A stretch of DNA of 64,000 nt from Paraburkholderia translucens (GTDB lineage Bacteria > Pseudomonadota > Gammaproteobacteria > Burkholderiales > Burkholderiaceae), in NCBI RefSeq assembly GCF_020881035.1, contig NZ_JAJITC010000019.1, positions 1 to 64,000 on the forward strand. The letters are read 5' to 3'. The translations under genes and the position numbers were made by a program. Shown in pieces: positions 29,227 through 37,441 of this stretch. The notes under the pieces were generated by a model. That model did not search any database. It was given only the letters and a program-made list of their open reading frames with translations, and was not told the DNA's origin. The first letter of the stretch is position 1. Each line of letters opens with the position of its first letter.

Positions 29227-30273
29227 CTAAGTTAACGCAATGAGCGCGTCCTGCTCGATCGAAATGCCGACCGGCGTGCCGCGCGCAAGCTCGATACGAC
29301 CCGCGACGTCGACAAGGAGCGGCTCGGGCGCGGCGCCGCCGATCGTCAGACGGGTGCGTTCGCCGAGAAACGCGGTGCCTTCGATACGGCCGCGCAACTG
29401 CGCGAACGCGGGGTCGGTGAGCCGCGCGTCCTCGGGGCGAAAGAAAATTTCGCGCGCGCCGTTCGCATTCCACGCACGCGCGGGCAACGGCACGGCGCCG
29501 CCGGTCGTCGCCAGCATGCCGTCGCGCGGTTCGCCCGCGACACGGTTGATCGTACCGACGAACTGCGCGACCGTGCGATTCGCCGGGCGATAGTAGATGT
29601 CGCGCGGCGAGCCGATCTGCTCGATGCGCCCCGCGCTCATCACGACGATCCGGTCGCCGAGTTCCATCGCTTCGGCCTGATCGTGGGTCACATAAACGGT
29701 CGTGATACCGAGTTCGCGCAACAGCGCATTCATCTCGCTGCGCAACGTGTCACGCAAACGCGCGTCGAGCGCGGTCAGCGGTTCGTCGAGCAACAGCACG
29801 CGCGGCTGCACTGCGAGTGCGCGCGCGAGTGCCACACGCTGACGCTGGCCGCCGGACAGTTGATCGATCGGTTTGTCGGCATGCGCGGTGAGCCGCATCA
29901 TGTCGAGCAGTTCGTCGACGCGTTGCCGGGCGAGGGCGGCCGGCACGCGTTTGATCTTCAGACCGTAGCCGATGTTGCCGCGCACCGTCAGGTTCGGAAA
30001 CAACGCGTAGCTTTGAAACACCATGCCGACTGCGCGTTTTTCGATCGGCAGCGCGGTCACGTCGTCGCCGCCGAAAGCGACGCGCCCGCCCGCGTCGGGG
30101 GTTTCGAGGCCCGCGATCAGGCGCAGCGTCGTCGTCTTGCCGCAGCCCGACGGTCCGAGCAGCACGAGGGTTTCGCCCGCGCCGATCGACAGGTCGAGCG
30201 GGTCGAGCACGCGCGTGCCGCGAAACGTTTTGGCGCACTGCGTGAGCGTGATGGGAACCGAGGTCAGTTTCAT
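29227..30273 (-). CDS. ABC transporter ATP-binding protein (PotA/FbpC/PhnT type)
   Basis: 348 residues. Walker A is GPSGCGKTT, the signature LSGGQRQRVALARAL, Walker B VLLLDEPLTALD and the H-loop VTHDQAEA. The C-terminal TOBE-like domain (about residues 270-340) has FFRPEDARL. Its ATG overlaps the stop of the preceding permease by four bases. It powers import of the ligand bound by the operon's binding protein. Confidence 0.92.
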   Translation of the reverse strand: MKLTSVPITLTQCAKTFRGTRVLDPLDLSIGAGETLVLLGPSGCGKTTTLRLIAGLETPDAGGRVAFGGDDVTALPIEKRAVGMVFQSYALFPNLTVRGNIGYGLKIKRVPAALARQRVDELLDMMRLTAHADKPIDQLSGGQRQRVALARALAVQPRVLLLDEPLTALDARLRDTLRSEMNALLRELGITTVYVTHDQAEAMELGDRIVVMSAGRIEQIGSPRDIYYRPANRTVAQFVGTINRVAGEPRDGMLATTGGAVPLPARAWNANGAREIFFRPEDARLTDPAFAQLRGRIEGTAFLGERTRLTIGGAAPEPLLVDVAGRIELARGTPVGISIEQDALIALT

Positions 30274-31238
30274 GGCGTGTCGATGGGCTTTGCGGGAGAA
30301 TCCGTGCCGCGCTTTTTCGACGCGCTGCGCTGGCCGGTCGCATCGACGCCGAGCCATTGCATCGCGACGAGCAGCGGCATCGTCATGATGAAGAACAGGA
30401 TCGTGTACGCGCTGCCGATTTCGATGCGCATCGACGCATAGGTGTCGGCGAGGCCGACCGGCAGCGTCTTCGTGTCGGGCGTGTGCAGCATCCACGTCAG
30501 GTTGAATTCGCCGATCGACAGCGTGAGCACCGCCAGCGCGCCGGCCACGATGCCGGGGCGTGCGTTCGGCAGCACGATCGTCACGAAGCGCGTGAAGAAG
30601 CTCGCGCCGAGGCTCGCCGCGCCTTCTTCGAGCGTGCGCAGATCGCTGCCCGCGCAGACCGCGGCGACCGCGCGCACCATGAACGGTAACGTGAACACCA
30701 CATGCCCGGCGACGATGAACGCGGCGCTCATGCGAAACGCCGTGAAGCCGCCGTAGATCACGAGCAGCGCGAGCGCCGATGCGAGGCCTGGCAGCGCGAT
30801 CGGCAGCACCAGAAACTCCTCGACGATGCGTGCGAAGCGCGTCTTGCTGCGCGCGAGCACATAGCCCGCTGGCACGCCGGTCAGCAGCGTGACGACGAGC
30901 GTCGCAGCGGCCACTTCGAGCGACAGCCACACCGAGTCGTGATACTGGGTCCACACCTGGACGAGCCAGCGCAGCGTGAGTCCGCTCGATACGCCCTTGA
31001 AGTAGTTGACCGTCAGCCCCGCGACGATCGACATGCCGACCGGCACGATCAGGAACGCGCACAACAGCAGGGTGACGAACCATTGACCGGCGGCGAGCCA
31101 TGTTCGCGTGGAAGGCCATGCGCGTCGCACGCGGGGTCGCGCTGCCGGCTGCGAAGACGGTGAAGGGGCGGTGATCGAGTTCATCGGTAGAGGGTCGTTC
31201 CGTTCACGAACGTGGGGTTGCGGCGCCGCGACGCTCAT
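30270..31238 (-). CDS. ABC transporter permease (second)
   Basis: 322 residues, six helices. It carries the permease coupling motif EEGAASLGASFFTRFVTIVLP. The start at 31238 overlaps the stop of the first permease as ATGA; an alternative ATG at 31184 would shorten the polar N-terminus by 18 residues. The family is PotC/PhnV-like. Confidence 0.9.
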   Translation of the reverse strand: MSVAAPQPHVRERNDPLPMNSITAPSPSSQPAARPRVRRAWPSTRTWLAAGQWFVTLLLCAFLIVPVGMSIVAGLTVNYFKGVSSGLTLRWLVQVWTQYHDSVWLSLEVAAATLVVTLLTGVPAGYVLARSKTRFARIVEEFLVLPIALPGLASALALLVIYGGFTAFRMSAAFIVAGHVVFTLPFMVRAVAAVCAGSDLRTLEEGAASLGASFFTRFVTIVLPNARPGIVAGALAVLTLSIGEFNLTWMLHTPDTKTLPVGLADTYASMRIEIGSAYTILFFIMTMPLLVAMQWLGVDATGQRSASKKRGTDSPAKPIDTP

Positions 31239-32059
31239 GCGCTCGCCGCCACGCCCGAACCGCTCGCGCTGCGCGCGATCGCCAGCACCGCCCACGTGAC
31301 GATGCCCAGCACGATCGAGAGGCCCGCGGCTGTCACCATGTTCGCGTTCAGCGTGAACTCGGTATAGATGGTCATTGGCAACACGTCGATGTCGGTGGCG
31401 AGCGTGAACGCCGTGCCGAACGCGCCCATCGCGGTCGCGAAGCACACGGCGCCCGCCGCGATCAGACCGGGCGACAGCGCGGGCAGCACGATGTCGCGCA
31501 GAATGCGCCACGGCGACGCGCCGAGCGAGCGCGCGGCCTCTTCGAGCGACGCATCGAGCTTGCTCGCGGATGCCATCACGGTGACGATCACGCGCGGAAT
31601 CGAGAAATACAGATAGCCGAGAAAGAGACCGCTCATCGAATACGCGAACACCCAGCGGTCGCCGGCGAGCTTCAGCGACAGCGCGCCGATCAGCCCCTGA
31701 CGTCCCGCCAGCATGATGACCATGAAACCTACGACGACGCCCGGAAATGCGAGTGGAAACGTCAGCAGTGCGAGCAGCGTGCGCTTGCCCGCGAACTCGC
31801 GGCGCGCAAGCAGGAGCCCCGCTACCACCGACAGCACCAGCGTGGCCGCCGTGACCGCCGCCGACAGCAGGACGGTCGCCGCGAGACTCGACATGTAGCG
31901 CGGATTCGTCAGCATCGCGCGATAGGTCGCGAGCGCGTGGCCGCCGCCGGAGAGCTGCGCGAGCGCGCCCATCGGCAACAGCCAGAACGCGATGAACACC
32001 GCGAGCGCCGGTGCGAGCAAGGCGATGCGCCAGCGCAGCGGGAACGTGACGTCGTTCAA
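31235..32059 (-). CDS. ABC transporter permease (first), TTG start
   Basis: 274 residues, six helices, coupling motif EEAARSLGASPWRILRDIVLP. There is no ATG or GTG near the start of homology; the frame opens with TTG at 32059, overlapping the stop of the binding-protein gene as TTGA. The family is PotB/PhnU-like. The overlap implies translational coupling. Confidence 0.88.
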   Translation of the reverse strand: MNDVTFPLRWRIALLAPALAVFIAFWLLPMGALAQLSGGGHALATYRAMLTNPRYMSSLAATVLLSAAVTAATLVLSVVAGLLLARREFAGKRTLLALLTFPLAFPGVVVGFMVIMLAGRQGLIGALSLKLAGDRWVFAYSMSGLFLGYLYFSIPRVIVTVMASASKLDASLEEAARSLGASPWRILRDIVLPALSPGLIAAGAVCFATAMGAFGTAFTLATDIDVLPMTIYTEFTLNANMVTAAGLSIVLGIVTWAVLAIARSASGSGVAASA

Positions 32060-33138
32060 TGCATCACCTGCAGATAGCGCTCGCCGAAGGCCGACTGCTT
32101 GTCGGCCATCTTCGCGAAGTCCACGGGCCTGGCGCGCGCGTATTCGCTCGCGGGCAGGAACTGCGCGGCGGTGTCGGCGCTCATCGCGCTCGCGCGCACT
32201 GGCCGCAGATACGCCTGCGCCCACAGCTTCTGGCCTTCGTCGGAGAGCACGAAGTCGAGCACCTTCTTGCCGTTTGCTTCGTGCGGCGCGCCCTTCACGA
32301 GGCTCATCACGTACGGCACCGAAATCGTGCCCTCCTGCGGAATCACGAACTCGACGTTCGCGTGATCCTTGTACTTCGCGCGATACGCGTCGAAGTCGTA
32401 GTCGAGCAGGATCGGGATTTCTCCGGACAGCACGCGCGCGTAAGCGGTCTGCTTCGGCACGATGGGCGCGTTCGCCTTGAGCTTTCTGAACCATTCGAGG
32501 CCCGGCTCGAAGTTTTCGAGCGTGCCGCCGAGCGCCTGGTTGACCGCGACCGCGCCCGCATAGCCGACGAACGCGCTCGACGGATCGAGGTAGCCGATCA
32601 TGCCTTTGTATTCGGGCTTCAGCAGATCGGCCCACGAGCGCGGCACCGGCTTGCCTTCGAGCGCGTCCTTGTTGACGAAGAAGCCGAGCGTGCCCGAGTG
32701 GATCGTGAACCAGTAGCCTTGCGGATCTTTCAGGCTGGCCGGAATGTCGTCCCAGTGCGCGGGCTTGTACGGCTGGATCACGCCCTTGTCTTTCGCCTGG
32801 AAGGCCGACGACACGCCGAGATACACGACGTCGGCGACCGGGCTTTTCTGCTCGGCCATCAGTTGCGCGATCGATTGCCCCGAGTTCTTGTTGTCGAACG
32901 GCACGCGAATGCCGGTTTTCTGCTGGATCGCCTTGATCTGGCTCGCCCAGTCGGCCCATTCGGGCGGGCAGTTGTAGCAGATCGCGGTTTCGTCGGCACG
33001 CGCGGCTTGCGGCGCGAGCGTGACGAGCGCCGTGCCTGCGACGATCAGGCTCACCGGCAGCGCGGCCGCGGCGGCGCGTGCGAGTTTTTGCCGGAGTGGT
33101 TCGAGCGAGGACGCGAAGCGTGAGGTCGAGCGGGTCAC
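32056..33138 (-). CDS. Periplasmic substrate-binding protein of the ABC importer
   Basis: 360 residues with a long signal peptide ending ARA. The mature protein begins ETAICYNCPPEWADW, with two close cysteines, then follows the COG1840-like two-lobe binding fold used for iron(III), 2-aminoethylphosphonate or polyols (TIHSGTLGFFVNK, LLKPEYKGMIGYLDPSSAF). The downstream phosphodiesterase points to a phosphate-containing ligand; this is inference. It is the first gene of the five-gene operon. Confidence 0.87.
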   Translation of the reverse strand: MTRSTSRFASSLEPLRQKLARAAAAALPVSLIVAGTALVTLAPQAARADETAICYNCPPEWADWASQIKAIQQKTGIRVPFDNKNSGQSIAQLMAEQKSPVADVVYLGVSSAFQAKDKGVIQPYKPAHWDDIPASLKDPQGYWFTIHSGTLGFFVNKDALEGKPVPRSWADLLKPEYKGMIGYLDPSSAFVGYAGAVAVNQALGGTLENFEPGLEWFRKLKANAPIVPKQTAYARVLSGEIPILLDYDFDAYRAKYKDHANVEFVIPQEGTISVPYVMSLVKGAPHEANGKKVLDFVLSDEGQKLWAQAYLRPVRASAMSADTAAQFLPASEYARARPVDFAKMADKQSAFGERYLQVMH

Positions 33139-33165
33139 TGCAGGTCTCCTGTGTCGATCGGCGTG

Positions 33166-33179
33166 AGTGCTTCAGCACT
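33166..33179. promoter_or_regulatory. Inverted repeat upstream of the ABC operon
   Basis: Perfect palindrome agtgct-tc-agcact, 28-41 bases ahead of the binding-protein start. The position suits an operator or a transcription-start-proximal site, but the sequence is not a LacI-type box. Confidence 0.35.
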
Positions 33180-33274
33180 TGCTCCGATCCGATACAACAT
33201 AGTTGCGGGTGGGTGTGTTGCGTGAGTTCGTGATGACGCTGGTGTCGTGGATGCGTATGCCTTCATGCAGCTCT

Positions 33275-34369
33275 TCAGGCGAACGGTTTTTCCGTGGCTG
33301 ACCGGGCGGCCGGCCCATAGGTCCGCAATGTTCCGTCGAGATCCACCTGCGAGGCGAGGGCCGCGATCGTGGCGCCTTCGCGCACGCTATGCGGCAAGGT
33401 CAGCGCAAGCGAGGTGACGGCGAGTGCGTGGTCTTTGCGTGCGCCGCCGATGCGCGCGAGCAGACGCTGCCACGCCGCGCGGCCGATCTCGCGATTCGGC
33501 GCGCAGATGCTGGCGAGCGGCGGCGACAGCAACTCGCCCATCGCGAGGCCGTCGAAGCCGAGAATCGACATGTCCTGAGGAATCTTCAGCCGCGCGCGAC
33601 GCAGCCCGCGCATCACGACCATCGCGAGCAGATCGTTGCTGCAGAAGAGGGCGGTCGGACGATTGGCGCCGCGCGTCAGATGCGCGAGCACGGACGGGGC
33701 GAGTTCTTCCGCATTGAAGTCGACTTCGAGCGCGGGCGCGGGCGTGAGGCCCGCCTGCTGCATGGCCTCGGTGTAGCCGAGATGCCGCTGACGCGCGCGA
33801 TCCGACGCCGCGAACGAGCCGGCCAGCATCAGGATGCGGCGATGCCCGTGGGCGATGAGGCGGCGCACGCCATCGTAGGCGGCGAGGCGATTGTCGACCG
33901 ACACCGACGGACGCCGCACCGTGTCGTTGTGCATCAGCACGTACAGCAGGCCGGTGCGGTCGAACTCGTCGAGCAGCGGATGCGTGTCGGCATCGGCGAC
34001 GGTCAGGATCAGCCCTTCGACCCGATGCTCGCGCAGCGTTTCGATGGCGTGACGTTCACGGTCTACGTCATATTGCGTGGTCATCAGCATTAGCCGATAG
34101 CCTTGCGCTGACGCGAGATCGTCGATGCCTTGCAGGCATTCGGCGAACACGGGGTTCGCGAGAGTCGGCAGAATCACGCCGATCAGCCGCGTGTGCTCGC
34201 CGCGCAATTGTCGGCCGAGCGGGCTCGGACGGAAGTTCAGCGCGTCGATCGACTGGCGTATCTTGTCTAGCGTGACAGGATTCACGGTATGCGGAGCGTT
34301 GATCGCGCGCGATACCGTGGCGATGGAAAAGCCCGCGTGGGCGGCGACATCCTTGATCGTCGGCGTCAT
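33275..34369 (-). CDS. LacI-family transcriptional regulator
   Basis: 364 residues. The helix-turn-helix IKDVAAHAGFSIATVSRAIN is followed by the hinge (FRPSPLGRQLRG) and a periplasmic-binding-protein-like effector domain. It is transcribed in the same direction as, and 136 bases ahead of, the ABC operon, so it is its likely local repressor. It may repress itself through a LacI-type box just ahead of its start. Confidence 0.9.
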   Translation of the reverse strand: MTPTIKDVAAHAGFSIATVSRAINAPHTVNPVTLDKIRQSIDALNFRPSPLGRQLRGEHTRLIGVILPTLANPVFAECLQGIDDLASAQGYRLMLMTTQYDVDRERHAIETLREHRVEGLILTVADADTHPLLDEFDRTGLLYVLMHNDTVRRPSVSVDNRLAAYDGVRRLIAHGHRRILMLAGSFAASDRARQRHLGYTEAMQQAGLTPAPALEVDFNAEELAPSVLAHLTRGANRPTALFCSNDLLAMVVMRGLRRARLKIPQDMSILGFDGLAMGELLSPPLASICAPNREIGRAAWQRLLARIGGARKDHALAVTSLALTLPHSVREGATIAALASQVDLDGTLRTYGPAARSATEKPFA

Positions 34370-34384
34370 CGGTTTGCGGTACGC

Positions 34385-34398
34385 TGTAAACGTTTTCG
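34385..34398. promoter_or_regulatory. Candidate LacI-family operator
   Basis: The sequence tgtaaacgttttcg resembles the TGTAAACGTTTACA palindrome bound by many LacI-family proteins, with five of seven half-site positions symmetric. It sits 16 bases before the regulator start, suggesting autoregulation. Confidence 0.5.
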
Positions 34399-34577
34399 TG
34401 AGCGGATTATCGGGAACCTTTGTGACCTGACGATGAATGCCGGGTGCCGAAAGCGGCGCGGGTGCGGACGGCCCCGATCGGTATCCGCCCTGCCTGACAG
34501 GGCGCTCAGTCCGCGTGTTGTTGGGGCGGCCCGCCCGGCAATGATAGAATTCGCGACCACGCGCGATTGCGACCCCT

Positions 34578-34662
34578 GCCGGGGTGATGAAATTGGTAAA
34601 CATAGCGGACTTAAAATCCGCCGCTTCACAGCTTGCCGGTTCGAGTCCGGTCCCCGGCACCA
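34578..34662 (+). tRNA. tRNA-Leu(TAA)
   Basis: Full cloverleaf: acceptor gccgggg / ccccggc with discriminator a and encoded cca. The anticodon stem gcgga/tccgc encloses loop cttaaaa, giving anticodon TAA. A variable arm of leucine type and T-loop ttcgagt follow. The next gene is an integrase remnant, so this tRNA is a likely integration site. Confidence 0.95.
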
Positions 34663-34697
34663 AATAGCCTACTGCCGATTGCCGTCGTTCACCAGGA

Positions 34698-34730
34698 AGC
34701 CCCGTCAGCTAAAGCTGTGCGGGGTTTTTG
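34698..34730 (+). terminator. Terminator after tRNA-Leu
   Basis: Stem ccccg-agct / agct-cggg with a T run (ggggttttt), 36 bases after the tRNA end. Confidence 0.75.
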
Positions 34731-34863
34731 TTTGCCATAGTCTCCAAAGGTTCACCACCGATAACAACCCCCCGTCGAGGGGCTGTTCTTGGGGTTCTCA
34801 CGAATCCAGCGCGCGGCGGGAAATACGCAGCTCCTACGGTCGCGCAAGACCGTGGTAGCAAAC

Positions 34864-35483
34864 ATGGCACTGTCCGATGTCACGATCCGTAACGCAAAAC
34901 CGGGCAACAAACAGCAGAAGCCATATGACGGCGGAGGGCTGCTCCTGCACGTCACGCCAGCGGCTAGCAAGCGGTGGATTCTCAAGTACCGTTTCGCCGG
35001 AAAGGAAAAGAGCCTCGCGCTTGGCGTCGATCCGGACGTGCCGCTCGCTGATGCTCGCAAGCGACGCGACAACGCCCGCGAAACATTGGCGGCGAACATG
35101 GATCCGGGAGAGGCGAAAAGAGCCGACAAGCGCGCCGCCCGTCTCGCTGCCGCGAATTCGTTTGAAGTCGTGGCGCTCGCCTGGATGAATGAACATAGCC
35201 AGTCCGTCGAGACCGGCAGTACGAAGAGACACTGGCGCGCTTCAGGAATGACGCGTTCCCCTGGCGTGGCAAGCGTCCCATTGGCTACGACACCCGCACC
35301 GAAATCACCGGTCATGGTTTCCGGGCGATGGCGCGCACGATCCTGCATGAGGAACTGGGACACAAACCGGAAGTGATCGAGCATCAACTCGCGCACGCTG
35401 TACCGGATAGCGTCGGCTCGGCGTACAACTGGATAAAGTTCATCCGCGAGCGCCGCGAGATGATTCAGGAGTGTGCCGATTAA
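34864..35483 (+). pseudogene. P4-type tyrosine integrase, deleted and frameshifted
   Basis: The N-terminal DUF4102 arm-binding domain is intact (LSDVTIRNAKPG, YDGGGLLLHVTP, LGVDPDVPLADARKRRD). After about residue 120 the frame shifts: ETLARFRNDAFPWRGKRPIG reads in another frame, and is joined directly to YDTRTEITGHGFRAMARTIL and then HQLAHAVPDSVGSAYN. About 180 residues of the core, including the first catalytic arginine, are missing, while HxxR, the second His and the Tyr region survive. It is not functional, so the island can no longer excise by itself. Confidence 0.85.
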
Positions 35484-35717
35484 CTTGAACGGATCAAGGC
35501 TGGGGCTGATGTCATCCCGATCACGGGGGAACGATAGGAAATGGGCCACAACTGGAACAGCGCGGCACGATGATGGAGGCGGGGGCGAAACATATCTGCA
35601 CACTAGCCTGACTGCGGCGCAAAGTGCAAATTCCAGCGTGAATAAACGTTGGCATTTTGTTGGGTGAAAGCGAAAGTCTGGAGTTATTTATCGCACATTT
35701 TTAGGATGGCGATAGCA

Positions 35718-35746
35718 AGAAGGGCTACACGAATGTAGCCCTTTCG
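35718..35746 (-). terminator. Terminator of the ankyrin gene (copy A)
   Basis: Stem agggctaca / tgtagccct with cgaa loop. The same hairpin recurs after ankyrin copy B at 38814-38843, so it was duplicated with the module. The rest of 35484-35717 holds no supportable gene. Confidence 0.65.
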
Positions 35747-35755
35747 GTTCCTGCT

Positions 35756-36574
35756 TCAAGGCAGCGGAAGCTTGCTGTCTTCGAGCCGTCGCGGAGGATT
35801 GGCTCCCCAACGTGCTTTTATCTGCTCCGGAGTCTCCGGAGGCCATTTCACGCCCATGTTAATGATGCGATCGCGGATTTCGAACAGTTTGACACCTAAT
35901 TCAGAGGTAGAGCCTACATGTTCTATTTGCGATTCCAATTGACTTGGGAATGAGATTCCATTGATGTTGTAAGTGTTGGGGTTGGCTCCGTGATCGAGGA
36001 GGTAATTGACTGCCCCGGTGTCATAGCCAGTTAGCGCTTCGTAGAGAGATGTGTTGCGCAATGAATCGCGCCGGTTCACATCCGCGCCACGCTCCGCCAG
36101 CAACTCGAGTGAGCCAGATGTCGACTCGTCCGCAACAAAGAAAATGATGGGTCGACGGCTCTCGATCATGGTGTTGGGATCAACCCCTGCGTCCAGCATC
36201 GCGCGCAGGAATTCCGGGTGGGAGCTGTTGAGCATAACCCCGAGGGGGCTGCCAAAATCCGGTACTTTCTGCAAGGGATCGGCTCCGGCCCTCACCACCT
36301 CCGACACAATCGCAAGCCGATGCGGATCTCGCTGCAACGCCTCCTGAAACGCAAAAAACAGCATCGTCATGTTCTGGCGTCCGGGCGTGTTCAGGTCCGT
36401 CTTCGGTGCCAGTCGCCGGACCTGCTCCATGTCAGCTCGTTCGATGGCCTGCGCCAGTTCGAGCTGCGGGCCGCTAAAGAAATCAGTGGCGGGGAATTTT
36501 TTCATTGCATGAACCACAGGGGATAGCGCCAGTAACAGCACCGGCATGATAAGGAGTCGGCTGAGTGTTTTCAT
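35756..36574 (-). CDS. Exported ankyrin-repeat immunity protein (copy A)
   Basis: 272 residues. A signal peptide (LLIMPVLLLALSPVVHA) sends it to the periplasm. Ankyrin-type repeats run from about residue 40 to 220 (ELAQAIERADMEQVRRLA; EFLRAMLDAGVDPN; GSLELLAERGADVN; VNYLLDHGANPN). It begins 14 bases after the orphan lipase tip, the same spacing as copy C behind the full lipase toxin. I infer periplasmic immunity against a phospholipase effector, as known for Tle/Tli pairs. It is AT-richer than the surrounding core genes. Confidence 0.8.
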   Translation of the reverse strand: MKTLSRLLIMPVLLLALSPVVHAMKKFPATDFFSGPQLELAQAIERADMEQVRRLAPKTDLNTPGRQNMTMLFFAFQEALQRDPHRLAIVSEVVRAGADPLQKVPDFGSPLGVMLNSSHPEFLRAMLDAGVDPNTMIESRRPIIFFVADESTSGSLELLAERGADVNRRDSLRNTSLYEALTGYDTGAVNYLLDHGANPNTYNINGISFPSQLESQIEHVGSTSELGVKLFEIRDRIINMGVKWPPETPEQIKARWGANPPRRLEDSKLPLP

Positions 36575-36588
36575 CGCCTTCAGCCTCG

Positions 36589-36966
36589 TTATGACAGTGT
36601 TTCAAGTATGGAGATGTCTTCCGCTTTCTGCTGCTCGATGCCGTCTATTACCTCCGTGATGGAGTGCCGCGACATGGGTGAGCCACTGCCGGACAGGGCG
36701 TACGGAGTACCGGCTGCTTCGGGCAGGGGCGTCCACGTCTGTGCCACGGTCAGAATGTCACCGTTCACATGGTACGCATTGATGTTCGAAGGCGTGACCT
36801 GACCGCCGTAGTGTTCGACCGTGTTCGGGTGCAGGCCCGCTGCATTGAAGCTCCAGCAGTCCTTGCCGCTGGCGACGGATGCAGCCGCACAAAATTCTTT
36901 CGCGAGCGCCACTGATTCAGAAGTGCGGCCCATAACACTTGCGCTGCGCCTTAGAAGCTCGCACAA
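36589..36966 (-). pseudogene. Orphan C-terminal tip of the lipase toxin
   Basis: From about 36888 down to 36589 the DNA matches the last ~100 codons of the full lipase toxin at a constant offset of 3,946 bases, including the putative catalytic Asp (HVNGDILTV) and His (MSRHSI). The nucleophile elbow GHSLGGG lies beyond the break and is absent. Upstream codons to 36966 are unrelated. It is thus an orphan toxin-tip cassette that keeps its ankyrin immunity gene, a typical leftover of tip exchange. Confidence 0.8.
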
Positions 36967-37010
36967 AAAAGCCGACTCCCGAGGGTCGGCTTGTGCATTC
37001 GAGCGAGGCT

Positions 37011-37430
37011 CTATCGATATTCATCAATCTCAACCGTGCCGCCCATGGCTTCCATCATGGTGCGAATATCGTCTGGCACATCAGGCACGCGGTCGCCGCT
37101 CTCGTTGTCCCAATAGCAGAAGAAGCGCATCTGCGCGGATGTGCGATCGATAAGTTCGCGCAGATCGGCACGGGGTAGCGCGAGGCGGTCTACCAGATAG
37201 CGAAGATGAGGCGTTAGTTCATCGCTCGTTATCGCTTCCGCGCTCGAAACGCTCCATGTGCCTTGCCGCCAAGGAACACTGCTCATCTTGCCGGACGGCA
37301 TTACCCTGGGATGCCCTTTGGCTCCCGCGCGAGATGGTGATACACCAAAATAGTTCGTCCAGAATTCGGGCGGCTTGGTGTCCTGATAGATCGTGAATGA
37401 TGCGTAGGCGAGTTTGTGTTCAGGTGCCAT
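37011..37430 (-). CDS. DUF4279-type immunity protein
   Basis: 139 residues, no signal peptide, so cytoplasmic. YASFTIYQDTKPPEFWTNYFGVSPSR and the later RQGTWSVSS follow the DUF4279 layout, a family common next to polymorphic toxins. It lies 11 bases after the stop of the toxin with the unassigned tip, on the same strand, which marks it as that toxin's immunity protein (inference). Confidence 0.72.
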   Translation of the reverse strand: MAPEHKLAYASFTIYQDTKPPEFWTNYFGVSPSRAGAKGHPRVMPSGKMSSVPWRQGTWSVSSAEAITSDELTPHLRYLVDRLALPRADLRELIDRTSAQMRFFCYWDNESGDRVPDVPDDIRTMMEAMGGTVEIDEYR

Positions 37431-37441
37431 CTCTGTTTCTC

